DNA of 64,000 nucleotides from Dromaius novaehollandiae (lineage: Eukaryota; Chordata; Aves; Casuariiformes; Dromaiidae). The DNA lies in NCBI RefSeq assembly GCF_036370855.1, contig NC_088101.1, positions 41,710,544 through 41,774,543 of the forward strand, written 5' to 3'. The notes under the pieces were generated by a model. It ran no database searches, had not been told where the DNA came from, and saw only the letters and a program-made list of their open reading frames with translations. Both the position numbers and the translations under genes were made by a program. Positions 39,377 through 51,450 of this stretch are shown here, in pieces; positions within the stretch are counted from its first letter, which is position 1; every line of letters begins with the position of its first letter.

Positions 39377-39442
39377 TGTGTAGTCTAGATGCTATTTTCT
39401 ATTAAAAAGAGAGCCAACTTTATTTGTCTACTTTTTGTACAG

Positions 39443-39824
39443 GCATGTTGTGGGAAGAGCACCCGTTCAGGCTGAGCGCGCAGTGCATTCACTTCCCTTC
39501 GGAGAAAGGCTCCCTGCTTTGTGCAGTGGTGTCTCTTCAGCATGTTTGCTCAGAATATGCTGGGACAGGTTAGGAAATCCAGCTGCAAAGCCTCCTTCCT
39601 TGAAGGGTAAGATAGATGTGCGAGTCTTGCTGCCATAGACCAGCATTCCCTCATGAGATGGGGTTATGTGATGAGGAAAGTATTTGCCCATTTAGAGCTT
39701 TCTGAAAGAGAAGCTGCAACAAGAAGTGAAGGTGTGAGAAACAAGGAGACAGCAATGGAAGTCATCAGCCAAAATCCCCAGGAAGAAGCAGGCGGAACGA
39801 TTGAAGATGATCTCCCAGGAAGCT
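39443..39824 (+). other. Candidate exon, probably non-coding
   Basis: A very good acceptor (GTCTACTTTTTGTACAG) ends at 39442 and a consensus donor, GAAGCT then GTAAGTA, begins at 39825. Alternative donors inside are CAG then GTTAGG at 39569 and AAGG then GTAAGA at 39607. The first 126 bases (to 39568) are open in two frames, one containing MLWEEHPFRLSAQCIHFPSE. The second half contains an open frame ending at the last donor with the segment NPQEEAGGTIEDDLPGS. No single frame is open across all 382 bases, so if the full interval is one exon it is not entirely coding. It is locally G+C-richer. Not recognised. Confidence 0.25.
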
Positions 39825-41612
39825 GTAAGTACAGTCCTGCATCCACTGTGGGCTAAAAGAGAATTCTTTTACAGTGTTTTCCGTATTCCTGATTGATTAG
39901 AACAAGCAGTACCAGAACAAGAGAAATGAATAATGCAGATACCCCTATGCAAAGGGAGTAGTTTTGCTGTGTACTGGGACTATCAAAACATGATGCAGGG
40001 AGTTATAAATGGAAGACCAATGTGTCAGCACCACAAGTGTATGCTTGTATCCCACTTCAAGAAACTGGGACAAAAAAGAGTGAAAAGATGAAAGGGAGGG
40101 AGCTTGGGTGTAAAGGACTCAGACCATTTTTTACATTTGGAAAGTCTAATAAATAATGGGGGGGGGGGGAACTATGTGATACAGTTATGAACAACAGCTT
40201 CAGCCCCTATCTACATTAAGATAAGGCACTAAGGCTCAGCCTCAGTTTCACTATGGCAGCTAACAATGTAATCAGTCAATAACTTGGAAGGTTGTTAACT
40301 AATTCCATCCTTTTTTGTTAAAGTGAAATGTCTTGCAGGCAACGGATTTGTAGTCAAGTTTGTTTCTATATGCAAATGAGTTGGAACAGCATTCTTTGCA
40401 GCAGCTCTTCACACAGGATAGCTAGAATTTTTTTAAAAAGTGGGGAATCCCAAAGGGAGACTAAACATAGGTAGTGTGGTGCTGAATCAAGAATGGATTC
40501 TTATCAGTTTTTGAATCGGCAAACTGTGAACAATTTTCAAAAAAAGCTGGAGGTGGGAGGAGGGGACGGGTGGCAGGATTTAAAATATAACTATTATAAC
40601 TATAAATTAGTCAATATCTAGTGCAACTTGGTTCATGAAAGCAGGGTAAAAACAAGTTTTGAGTTCCATTAGGCACAGTACTGCATCTTTGTATGAGGAC
40701 GAGCAGAACAGTGTTGAGCTGATTAGAGAAAAGTAACTGAAAGTGTATTCATGAGCACAGTATTAATGAATCGCTTACTCAAAAAATAGCAAAGATCAGT
40801 GCATTGTACAAAAGGACGCAGAACTGGCTTCCTCCTGAGGTATCTTGTTGCCTGATTCTGGTTTCTATTAGCCTAGATTGTGCTGCCCTGCAATCCCTTT
40901 ACAGAGGTAGGCGGCACGTACTGCTCTCTTTTCCTTCAATGCATTCTCTCCAAATCGTATTTCTGACCTCCTGACTGCTGTTCAGGTTCAAATACTATGT
41001 CACAAGGATAGCAGGATAAAGGGGCTGTTTGTTAGTTCCTTTTTGCATTTGGAAAACCATTTGAAATAACATACAGTATAAAATAGTTTTATTAAGAAGA
41101 TAAAAATAAATGACCCTTTCCCAAGCAAGGCAAAGTAATGATATTGAGCTGGACTCAACGACAGGAGCTGGAAAAGAATCTTTTCCCTATTTGGCTAGCC
41201 TTCTCACAGCTGAGTGCTTTCCATAAAGAAACATTGCTGGATTTCTCCATTTTTCCATTCTTAGACAATCTGATTTAGAGAGAAATGTCTTAACCTGTGC
41301 ATTACAATGTCAGTACTCACATTCAGTTTAACTTACGGTTCAAGGTGTTCCAGTGCTATGAGATTCCGATGGAAAATATCCTACATAAAGCCTCTGTTAT
41401 GTTCAGGATACTTATTAATAGGCTCCTTATCCAATCTAACCTCAGCAGTGGGCCATGCAAGAAAAGGTAATCACTATGACAGCTTGATTGTTGTACAGTG
41501 GAAGCTAGACTAGCCCATTTCCAAAAACTAAATATTACTTTGAGGTAATCATTGCTCAAACTTGCTTGTACTTGTGTACTGGTTTGTTAATTAGCTACAT
41601 ACTGTGTCAGCT
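39825..41612. other. Non-coding stretch with no supported gene
   Basis: AT-rich sequence with a G12 tract at 40158-40169 and a G-rich string at about 40549-40575. A minus-strand donor-like word (plus-strand ACTTACGG near 41333) has a plausible acceptor only 19 bases into the would-be exon. No gene is supported. Confidence 0.55.
40158..40169. repeat. Poly(G)12 tract
   Basis: Twelve consecutive G residues in AT-rich surroundings; the same class of tract as those at 2159, 12246 and 23676. Confidence 0.9.
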
Positions 41613-41643
41613 ACCTTCTCTCCCTCTCCCTCCATCTCTCCCT

Positions 41644-41681
<38 letters not shown>

Positions 41682-41683
41682 TA
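41613..41683. repeat. (TC)n / (CCT)n pyrimidine microsatellite
   Basis: A compound tract begins with TCC/CCCT-type units and becomes a pure TC dinucleotide run from about 41650 to 41675. Probably polymorphic. It is a long polypyrimidine tract, but no exon-like sequence follows it closely. Confidence 0.93.
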
Positions 41684-42508
41684 AAATCTCTGACCAGAAG
41701 AACAAGGTATAACCTATTGCCTGCAGAAATTATCTAGGTTGGACTTTGGATATGAACAGTGGCACAAAGCCCAGAGAAACCTGTCAGTCATTCAAACAGC
41801 AATAAATGGCACACATTTCTAGGTCTTACTGCTTTTTTGATGTCAATAAGCAGTGCTTAACCCTCAGTCTTCTAGAATTTGACAGCTTTATTACGAATTG
41901 GGGCATACAGGCTGTTGCTAATACTTGTTCTTCAAGTTTTTTAATGAACACTGAAGAAAGTTTTGTTTTTCCCCCTATATTTATTAACCTGAATTTTGTC
42001 TTACCTTTGTTGCTGCTCTTTACTTATGTAGATTCTTTTAGCCATACAATAGCTAAGAAGTGCAATAGTATCAATATTTACTTGTGGCAGTAAATATTCA
42101 GTGCTATGCCAGCATTTTTTACTATAGTAGCTGTAGAGACAAGAACATGGTATATGCTGACTAAAAATGAGAGAGGTTAAAAAGTAACTGGAAGGAAGAG
42201 CTACACCATCGGAGATGGAAAAGCAGAGAAGAGAAATGCTCCATTTGGTTGCTAGCTGTCCTTAGAGTGAGTACTGCATCATCTAGCTAATTCTCAGGCT
42301 TAAATATATTTGGCAACTCCTTGACTGAGGGATCGTTATCTGAGGCTTCTCTATAGAGCAGCATTATACAATCGTACTGTTCAAGAGGATCATATTAGCA
42401 TCAGCAGCATGACTGTTTAGAATGATAAACATGCACAGAAAAGATCTGGCATGGATTTATTTCTAAATTTAAAGTCTGAACAACAATTAGAAACAGAGCA
42501 AAACTCAC
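41684..42508. other. Non-coding gap
   Basis: AT-rich; the plus-strand frame at 41806-42093 (95 codons, hydrophobic and AT-driven) lacks any motif. Nothing else is seen. Confidence 0.55.
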
Positions 42509-42571
42509 CCAGAGAAGAACCTGAGTGTTCTTCCCAGGGAAGGTGCACTTTTTTATCCAGTGTTTTTATGA
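42509..42571 (-). other. Candidate internal exon on the minus strand (63 bases)
   Basis: On the minus strand a strong acceptor (GTTTATTTACTATCCCTACAG) ends at 42572 and a strong donor, CTCTGG then GTGAGTTTT, begins at 42508. One frame is open throughout, with two leading bases, 20 codons and one trailing base. The peptide is IKTLDKKVHLPWEEHSGSSL. The leading two bases fit the single trailing base of the minus-strand candidate at 44164-44288. No family is recognised. Good splice sites and phase agreement are suggestive but not proof. Confidence 0.22.
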
Positions 42572-44163
42572 CTGTAGGGATAGTAAATAAACCAGTGCCA
42601 TTTCTGATGCTTCTTCTACCATGTCATTACCTAACAACGACTTCTATTTTGAATCACGTTGAAAATGACACACAATTTATTTATAATAAATGTTTTAAAT
42701 GAAAATAACCATGATGCATTAAAGACAGCCTGTAGCTGGTTTTCCAAACAAAAATTAACTCCTCTTTCTCTTTTCTGTTTCAGTAATATGTAATAACCCA
42801 AGAAAACAGGAAAGTCAAATTTAACCGCACTGCTAGAATTACTAGTGACCCAATTTCCTAGAAGATTCATTACATACTGCAAAAATATCTAACAAGTCTA
42901 TTTCATGTTTAATATGACTTCTGTCATTCTTAGAAGATAAGTAGCTATTTCTGATAAGAACATTGTACTGATACATAGATAGATTTAACCTAGTTCCAAA
43001 GGTCTGTTTCCACTGCAAATCTGGGAGAAAATAAGTAGGATGAAGTTAATATGAAGGAAAAAAAAAAGCTCCTTAGCTTACAGGAATGAAGTCTTGTGTA
43101 GTGGGTCAGCTCATATTTGCTTTGAACCATTTGCAGGAACTGGGTGTTTTAAAAGATGATGTAAATTAGTCATTCTCCATGGTTAGACATCAATGTAATG
43201 TAAGGCAGGTGTGGATTTCTGCCTGTTCTCTTACAAAGGGGCAGCAGCTTCATTAAGTCTGTGAAGACAGTGCCCTGTTAGCCAGAACACCTCATATGAT
43301 GCTACACATTCCTCTGGATAAATGTATCTAATAAACAACAAAGTTACTTCTGAATATTAAAGTCAACATCTTTTATGCTTTTTGGGGAAATGCAGCTATG
43401 ATGAAACTTTTATGCTTTTTGGGGAAATGCAGCTATGATGAAAGTGCTGCTACAAGTTTTAACATCAATTTCTATTTTGTTTGAACAAAAATATATGGCT
43501 CAGAAATGCGGTTAGTTGTCAGAAAGCTAGGTGAGCACAGAGTAATTATTCTTCATCTTAGGTATAGCCTTTCAGTATTACTGTGTATTAAATTCTTCGT
43601 GAAATAAGCGGTAGTTAAACATGAATGTTCCAAGTGCTGACTGACTTATAAATTTAGGTCTGGCAAACAATTAGGAAAAGCAAAACTCTCCTAAAGAAGC
43701 CTCAGTATTGAATTCAGTAATAAAGACTGTTGCGTGCCAAGCTTCACTGCAATCCTGTGTGGCACAGTAAATATATCATTATAGGTACTCTTTCTGTTAT
43801 GATCTTTTATCCCTAACAGAGTAAAAGGAGCAGAATTCTAACATTTTTGTTCTGAAGTCCTTTTTGTAAATGTTGTTAATCTATTCTTAGTATTAATGAT
43901 AGATACATTAAAAATACTGTGAATATGCATATTATTCGTATTAACTCTATTCTCAGTATTTTACTGAACAGTGTGGTAACTATGTCTAGTTACAGGCTAG
44001 ATGAAGGAAGATATCTATTCTTAAATCCCTCTGTAGAAGTGTGATTCAACACGAGGAGCTATCTTACATTGGATTTGAACAGTGAAGACAGACAGTAGAA
44101 AGGCTGTTAAAACCTCATCCACAAGTGGAACTCAGTTTAGCATCAATTTTATGGTCTACTTAC
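42572..44163. other. Non-coding stretch around the 37-bp duplication
   Basis: Apart from the 37-bp tandem duplication, this is AT-rich sequence without supported genes. If the two flanking minus-strand candidates are real, it would be the intron between them (1592 bases). Confidence 0.5.
43370..43443. repeat. Perfect 37-bp tandem duplication
   Basis: Two identical 37-base units, 43370-43406 and 43407-43443, stand head to tail and begin CTTTTATGCTTTTTGGGG. Identity of both copies implies a recent slippage or duplication event, or an assembly error. No open frame or splice signal depends on it. Confidence 0.95.
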
Positions 44164-44288
44164 CAAAACCTAAGCTTCTAAAAGGAAGTCCAGAAGGGGC
44201 AGGGTTTTCAGACTGGAAAGCTGGGTAACAACCATGCCTGGAGAATCTGGACATTTCACAGTCACGGGGAAGTGATCCTTTAATCCTT
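44164..44288 (-). other. Candidate internal exon on the minus strand (125 bases)
   Basis: On the minus strand a strong acceptor (AGTATTTTCTTATTTTACAG) ends at 44289 and a consensus donor, TTTTG then GTAAGTAG, begins at 44163. One frame is open end to end (one base, 41 codons, one base) and includes RIKGSLPRDCEMSRFSRHGC. A second frame reads GLKDHFPVTVKCPDSPGMVV and continues to a stop eight bases before the donor, so it could hold the end of a coding region. Neither is recognised. The splice sites are good and the phase of the first frame agrees with 42509-42571. Chance and non-coding RNA remain alternatives. Confidence 0.25.
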
Positions 44289-47200
44289 CTGTAAAATAAG
44301 AAAATACTGTCCCCAAAATCACTGCATCTGTGAAGTGGGAGAAAGAGAAAAGCTCCAGCCTTACTTTAGCCACTGAAAGGATACAACAAGGATAGCTGCA
44401 ACTGGGCAGTCGTTACAACTAACAATAATCCTATTTAAATAATTTGGGCTTTGTATTTCAAACTGAATGTATAATCGCAGTGTGGATATTTACCAATGGT
44501 ACTAAAGGTAGAAGATTCCAGACCATTAGGGATGGTACTGAATGTGAAGACCTACCGAAAGAAATGACTGCCATCACAATTTTGTTTAGCAGTGTTGTTA
44601 CAGCCTGATATTTCAGTCCTTTCTAAGTCCCAGCTTTTCAAATGGTATTTGTGTTGGCACTTGGCTGCCCTTTCCCACTTAGCCTCACTAGGATTTTTGG
44701 GAAGTGATGCTCTTTGGGAGGATATATTTCTTAAAATATCTACCTCGGTCATGAAGCTCATAACATAAGGGAAGGCCAACCTTAAAGAACATCTTAGTTA
44801 AAAAAAAAAAGTGGATAGGGGAAGTCCCAGGCAGTACTTGTGTACACACTGGCTGTGGTAATCAGGACACTGTGCCACTTGAGGTTTTTGTGGCTTTGTG
44901 CAGGTTAAATGGAAGACTTACTTAAATGTTATGGGGCTATGGAATAGTGTAGAAATCAATTTTCCACACCTTTCTCAACACTGTGCTGTTCTAGGTGCTG
45001 CATAGTCCAACAGTGAGTAGAAACAAGTGTTAGAACAGATTATGTTGAGTATACACATTGTGCAGACAGAAGAATATTAGCCTACAGAAGATTTGACCCC
45101 ATGGGAACCACTGAAGAAGCGATTCCTTCAAGTAGAAATGCATCCTACTTACTGCATTCAAGACTTGGAATTACAGGGATGGAGGGGGGGATCATTTTTT
45201 GCTGTTTAAAAGACAGAAAATACCCTTCCACCTCTGTGAATGTGTGTCAGCCAGGATTATAAATCTTTCATTACTGGTCTCCTTGTGAAAGATTTTTGCA
45301 TTTAAATGCATTAGTTTTTAACAAAAATACTGTTCTGTTTCTCCTGTTGTTCTTTCTTTGGCCTTTTTCCTCTCTCATTTGTTGTGTTTGGCTACAGATA
45401 TAGACCCTGAACTTTCAGTTCACAGTATATAATAGGACAGATTTTGATGACAGGAGTGTGGGTGCCCAAACTGAGATTACAAACTGCATTTGGTGACAAC
45501 CATATAACCCTTAAATCCTTGTTGCAAAGCTGGCTAGTGCTGTGACACCCAAGGAAGGCTGTGCGTTCAGTGCCTTTCTTCCCCAGCCTCCTCGCTGCTG
45601 GGAGAGGAGGTGAGATGTGCTATCAGCAGCCCCAAGGGGCTTCCCCTTGTGCAATAACCACTGGCCAGCAAGGCATGAGCAGGCAAGTAGGAGTGACTTC
45701 CAGGGCTGGAAGGAGAGATGGAAGTGTGGCACAGAAAACGTATTTGTGTATTCAGTGCCAAACACGTCTAGGCAGGGAAGATGGAAACACATCAAATGAA
45801 GCCTCATACCTCACCCACACAACCAGCTTTTGCTCAGATCCTTCTGATTTTGAATTACTGGATTCTTATTCAGTCTTTGAATTCACGGTTAATTTTCTGA
45901 ATTAGTTCCATGGGAAGTCATACTTTTCTAGTAGGTATTGACATAGGCTAGACCAGACCAGCTCCCTGCTCCTGAGGCATTAAGACTGCACTGAGTTAAT
46001 AGTTATCACATGCACATACATATCCTAGGAGCTATTTCCATCATCAGTCTCTGACCGCACAAAGGTTAAGATGTTTCCCTGGTAGGTGAAAGATCTTGTG
46101 GAGAAGAGTAGGTGAAGCTGCATCTCCCCAAACTGGGGAACACCATAACCTCTTGGCCTCCTTAATACTGAGAGAGCAGGAGGAACTCTCATCCCTTGTA
46201 ACAGGCGCAAGACCTACTACTGTTGGCATTTTCTAAAACCTGGACTGGCTAATCATACATCAGGTTAGTCTTCATTATGGTGCTTCAGAAAGTCTTGGAA
46301 CTGTCTACTCCCACTTGAACTTCTGCACTCATCTGTGGTTCAGCCTAAAGGAACATCTAATTTTGCAAAACTTCATTTCTGTAAAATTTCTTTCCTATCC
46401 TACTTCTGTTAAGAAGCCGGTCAAACAACAAACAGCTAAGCCAATCCATTGCGTGATGAGACACCGTCACAACAGATTTTTCATGACTGTTAAACTGTAA
46501 TTTCAGATCTCAAGTAATTCTGGGAAGCTGATAAAGTTCATTACTGATATTCTGATACAGTAGGGGATTGCTGTAGTCCCTTGCTCAATAACCATGAAGG
46601 GCCTTTACACCATGGATGGAAAACAAAGTCACAGAATGCTTTGATATTGTTCCAATAAAGCTTCGCCACATTCAAAGCCTCATAAATTCTCTTACTTGAA
46701 AAGCAACAGAACATACTCACATTGCTTTCAGTAGAGGAGGTGCTGGAAAGGGCTTTCTTGTTTTAAGAACTTTTGTAGAGGGAGTTATAAAAACAATGGT
46801 AAATCTTCCCTTTGCATCCATTAAATATCAGAGTACAAAATACCATTATCTGATTTCTTTCCATGCAATGACATTGCACTTCCAGTGAAGCTGGTAGAAG
46901 CAGCAAAGTGGTAGGAGGAAGTGGCGGGGGCAGGGGGGGAAAATCACTCTTTTGAACAGCTCTGAATACAAAACAAACTGGAGGTTTCCTCTCACAGATT
47001 TAGTAAAACAAGAAATCAAAACTCTTGTCCAGATTTGATTCTGAACAAAACACAATACGGAAGGCACAGCACAATAGGGATGGTTGCATTTAACATGCTG
47101 ATCCTCTTGCTCCCACACTAGCAGGGAATTTAGTTCTCATTCACTGTGTTAGAGTCCTTCTTTCATTTAGTGAGCTGAGAAATTGGTATTTCTTGCCCTG

Positions 47201-47336
47201 CTACTATCTGCTGCCATCATCTATTGTTACCTTAACCACAGAAAGGGAGGTACAGTTACAAAAGACTGTGGAAAATAAAACTATATTTACTAAAGAAAAC
47301 AGGCTACACATCATCTGGAGTCTGAGTGAGTTGTTT

Positions 47337-47340
<4 letters not shown>
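44289..47340. other. Non-coding stretch with no supported gene
   Basis: Contains a somewhat G+C-richer patch at 45540-45790 with overlapping frames on both strands (plus 45561-45905, 114 codons; minus 45511-45807, 98 codons). None shows a domain. Short G runs occur at 45182-45190 and 46921-46940. The minus-strand frames at 44552-44779 and 46846-47118 are not recognised. Confidence 0.5.

Positions 47341-47374
<34 letters not shown>
47341..47374. repeat. Poly(A)34 tract with A-rich continuation
   Basis: Thirty-four A residues, followed about 17 bases later by an A-rich string with interspersed C and G to about 47450. The nearest AATAAA upstream is roughly 65 bases away, which is too far for a typical retrocopy tail, and no target-site duplication was seen. 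Confidence 0.9.
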
Positions 47375-47375
<1 letters not shown>

Positions 47376-50300
47376 CAATTCCCCTGGCTACTTGAAAAGA
47401 ACTGAAAAGAAAAACAAAACAAAAATGAAAAACAAAACCCCAACAACCATCAACCAACCGACTAATAAAACTTTATAAACCTAGAAGCATTCTAGCTTTC
47501 TTACATAGTTTTCTGCATTGGCTGTATCAAAAGATGATACATAAGTAAAACTATTTCAATGCTACATATGATAGGTTCTGAACATTTAAATCAGTATTCT
47601 TACTATTTGTGAGATATTTGTTTGTGAATTGCTTTTTGTATCATCATCTGTCTATAAAAGCTTCTAAAAGTGATGGTTACAAAGTGCCTTTTGCAGCTTT
47701 GAATATCAAACACACTAATAGCATGTGTTTGATAGATACAGATACAGCTTCTGAACCAACAATATCCAAAGAAACAGATATGACGCAGAGAACTGATAGC
47801 AAAAAAATCATCAAGAAGTTGCAAGCAGAAATTATTCTCTTTCCTTGCACCCTCAGCAGGCCCATATTTTCCCCACATCTTTCACCACTTTCTTTGATGG
47901 ACAGGGACAGGCCACCTTCCAGGCTTGGGGCCTCGGTGCCATACCTGGACTTGAGGCAGAATGAAAGCTGTCATTCAGGAAGAAAGTAACAAATAGGAAC
48001 AGACAGCAACTTTTGGTGATGAACCCGATGTATTAAGGTTGATCAGTATTCAAAAATAAATATATTAGAGAAGTCATTTATACTTGAGAAGTTTGTTTGT
48101 GCACATACACAGGTGCACAAGTCTGAGAGAATTCTAGTGCTTTTAGCAATTTTTAGTTTTGGAATAGACACCAAGTAGTCTGTTCCCAAAGTATACTTTC
48201 ATAATATATTTTAAAATATTAGCCATTTAAATATTTTGAGAAGAAAACCAAAACTTTCTGAGATTTAACTGAAAATTTACTCAGCTCAAATTGGGGATAT
48301 TTATAATGATTTTGTGTGGAAAGGCAGTCTGTCTTTACACAGAAACATATAGTAACATATCACCTACAGTCTCACAGCAGCACCTCCATGGTTAGAATAG
48401 CTGTTTCCAACCTACTGCACACCCAATTTATACCACCAGAAATCAAAGACAAGCCTTTTAAAAAAGCAAAAAAAAGAAGTTGCAAGATTAAAAACTGATC
48501 ATCTGATTGATGGCACCCTGGCTGCTCACTTCATGCTTGTTTGAGGTAAAAATTACTCCTTGGGCCTGCCCTGCTCTTCAGCTCTGCATATGTTACATGT
48601 CCCTGTAGAGCATATTTCATACAGTAGGCCTTTATGTCGTTTTGTATAAGGTTTCAAGGACATAGCTGAACTTTTTTCTTTTCTATTTAGACTTAGTTTG
48701 ATCAGGGCAATCCTTAAAGTTTACTTTGTTACAAAGAGTCTATAAAGATGAATGTTTGACTACAATGTTTGAAAGTGCTTTCCCATTTCCCTGTTTGCCC
48801 AGGAAAAAATTTTTGTAATGAGGCATTCCCCACAACCAGAGTATTTTGAAGAGTTCCCCACACTGCTGCAACAGTGGTGTATGTCAACCATACACCAAAT
48901 GTTTCACAATTTGTAGTTTTCTTTGCTGAGCTTAAGGTTCGTCTTTGTACATAATACCTTATTCTGTCTGGAGTTCAAAACACTTTTCTAATATGTTAAG
49001 CCACTTCCCACAAACTTCGCTCTCAGGAAGTTTGAATTGGCTGCTTTTCCAAAGAAGTTTGAAGGATGCCAGTGTTCTCAGCTTTGTAAACTCAAAATGA
49101 ACTTGTATTCATGTTTCAGATCAAATGAAGGGCTTGAGCTTTTTATTTTATTTTTTAATCACTGCGGTAGCACTTTTGGAATCCAAATATCCAGTTGTTA
49201 TTTTTCTCCTTTGCAAGTGCTCACTCTTGCATTTTGGCTAGTCAGTCTGCCAGAATCACTAGCTTCAGACTTTTACAGCAAAAAATATCAAACAGGGATA
49301 TTTCGTTTCCAAATTAGAGACTGGGAAAGAACTCAGGCTCCATAACAATAAATAAATAAAAAAATACAAACGATCAGCTGAAGTGGGTGATAGTGAATGG
49401 ACCTCTAAATACCCTAACAGATCCACTGAAATAGGTACCACCTATCAATTTCTTTTTCTTTTTAGACAATGTTTATTAAATACGTAAATCTTAAACAATT
49501 TGAGCTTAATATTAAACTAAAAGGCAGCAACAGTGTACTTTTCTTTGCACTGGGGTTTTGTTTTTTCTGTCAGAGCTAACTGAAAAAAACCCACTCATTA
49601 TCCCAAAGAATTTTAGCACAGTATCAGTTCAAAAGTAATTTTTGAAAAACAGCCTCTAATGGGATGCATCACAAAACAATTTTTACAGGTACCCTATGCA
49701 AATGGGTAAGAAGAATGTAATAATATAAGACAGAAAAAAACCCCAAACCACACTTGACAAGCAGCAAAGTATTAGGCCCAAATTCCTGTACAGCTCCACT
49801 GACTGTGTATTCAGCCTACAGCTCTGAGAGCGGTGGCGTCGTGCACAGCTAAGCACAGGCTCCAGTACTGTCTGCACTCGGCATTTTCTTGAGGATGCCA
49901 TTGACACCTGCCCCTAAGCGTCATGCTGGGCTCATCACCACAGTACCAGAGGGCATAGCGGCGGTATATCCAGGAAGAGAGCTTTTTCCTAGTCACTTGG
50001 AAAACCCAGAGTAGATGATTCATGCCAAACAAGGGTCAAAACCCCAAGATACATCTGCTTGTCAGCCAAGGGGGCCATAGCCCATAAGCCCATAAGGGTG
50101 GGTAACACCTATAAGCCCTTAGTCTGTGAATTGCATTACCTCAATTTACTCCCCTGCAAGAGGAAGTAGTCCTGAATTTCACCCTTCTTCTTGATCTCCT
50201 CCTCTGCTACCTGTGGGTATTTTCACCCTCTGAAACAAAAGGCAGTATGACCCACTGTCAGTTGTGAATTTAAGGAAATACAGGATTCCATAACAGTCTG

Positions 50301-51350
50301 CAGCTGCAGTCCTTAAAATAGGAGGTGAAAAAAAGGTCAGAATGAAAAAGAGCATGTTGAACCCACGCTACTGTCTAGTGACTGTCAGCTGGTACATGCA
50401 GCCCGCTGAACTCTGTTACAGACAGCACAACAAACTCATCTCATGACTGGAGGGATGAACGACTAGCTGAATATATTACTTTTGCTTTTGTGCTTCCCTC
50501 ATGTGCACCAGGCCCTGCTGTGACACAGCCAAAGACTGATTCTCCCAAAAATTATTTTCAGATTTAGCAAATTAATTACAGTACATAGGAACAACTGTCT
50601 CTACCTAGAAATCAGACAGCCCTTCAGAAGCTTGAAGTGTCTCACAAATTACTATGTTATTGAAAGAACTGTAGGGGATAATGTTTTACACATTTTCTGT
50701 GTTTATTCATTTGAAGGGTTGGATGTTCGGGTGCTTTAAAAAAAAATCCTTTAGAAAAAATGAAAAGGAAACCTTAGAAGTCTTCAAAGAAACACTGCTA
50801 CTACCAAACGTAAAACAGCACTATAAAACAGTCACAGTCACATCATTTAAAAGTTGTTTTTCACATAACTGAGCTGCACTACAATAAATATTCTGGACAG
50901 TAGATGTCCTAATTGCAATTTGGCAATTCCCTTTGGCTGCACCAACCTAGTTAAATAAAGTGCTGGACAGTTATTGACTAAAGCCTACCTTATAAGGCAA
51001 AGAAAATACTTCACTTTGAGTTATGCAAGAAGCAACAAACACACACTATTAGATTTTGCTTTTGAGAAAAAATGAACATGATAAATGTGATTCTGCTAAA
51101 AGGTCAGCATTTTTTTAGACAACATTTGTGAAGTTTTGCTTGGCTTAATGAAGACCATGGTTAAAACAATCCCTAAAACTGTGTTAATGTGATGCTCCCA
51201 GTCAGGGAATTTATCAATAGAACTGGTGAATTCATTCACAAGCTAAAAATTTGTTATAGTTAGGGAGATCAAAGATGACCTCCATTGCTGATCAGTGTTT
51301 GAAAGGCAAATCCATTATGCTGTGTAAACACAAAGGTCAGCTAAGCCTGT
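47375..51350. other. Non-coding stretch; longest open frame has no signature
   Basis: The longest open frame of the window (47609-47989, plus strand, 126 codons) lies here. Its product has no domain, signal peptide or conserved motif I can see, and its start context is unremarkable. An 8-bp tandem CCCATAAG lies at 50081-50096. The patch 49800-50000 has more CpG than its surroundings and overlapping minus-strand frames (49683-49907 and 49811-50032). It may be a remnant of an old repeat. Confidence 0.5.
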
Positions 51351-51359
51351 TTTACACAA

Positions 51360-51450
51360 CCAATAGGCCAAAGCTGCTCTAAGGAACTATATGAGTCTAT
51401 GTATAAATTTGAGATGATATATATAAAGTGGGCTCAGATAGTCTCCAGGT
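51360..51450 (+). promoter_or_regulatory. Promoter-like unit: CCAAT box and TATA box
   Basis: A CCAAT motif at 51360-51364 lies about 55 bases upstream of a strong TATA element (TATATATAAAG at 51418-51428). A start site would be expected near 51445-51455. The following sequence ends in a good splice donor at 51533. Correctly spaced CCAAT, TATA and downstream donor are what a small Pol II promoter, or the U3 part of a solitary LTR, would show. An AATAAA at 51500-51505 fits the LTR reading, but I could not define LTR ends or a target-site duplication. Confidence 0.35.

Larger units (their letters stand above)
34668..39442. other. Non-coding stretch with no supported gene
   Basis: AT-rich, with a T13 run at 35296-35308 and a perfect hairpin at 38311-38334. 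A 103-codon plus-strand frame at 37077-37388 has no recognisable domain. A minus-strand donor-like word (plus-strand ACTTACCG at about 37393) lacks a matching acceptor. A GTAAGTA donor near 39297 has a strong acceptor 42 bases upstream, but the interior is a T/A-rich non-coding string. A 31-bp imperfect direct repeat lies at about 39321-39376. Confidence 0.55.

Noticed and set aside
40985..41000. tRNA B-box-like AGGTTCAAAT
   Set aside because: No A box at the right distance and no cloverleaf can be folded.
45511..45905. Overlapping frames of 98 and 114 codons on opposite strands
   Set aside because: A local rise in G+C lowers stop frequency on both strands, which explains paired frames without coding.
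47341..47374. A34 tract as the tail of a retroposed copy
   Set aside because: The nearest AATAAA is about 65 bases upstream, the preceding sequence is not recognisable and no target-site duplication was found.
47609..47989. Longest open frame (126 codons, plus strand)
   Set aside because: No domain, signal peptide, coiled coil or splice support, and its length is about what chance gives in 64 kb of AT-rich DNA.
49437..50110. Possible old repeat or pseudogene around 49.8-50.0 kb
   Set aside because: Word similarity to amniote repeat ends is too weak, and the minus-strand frames have no family signature.
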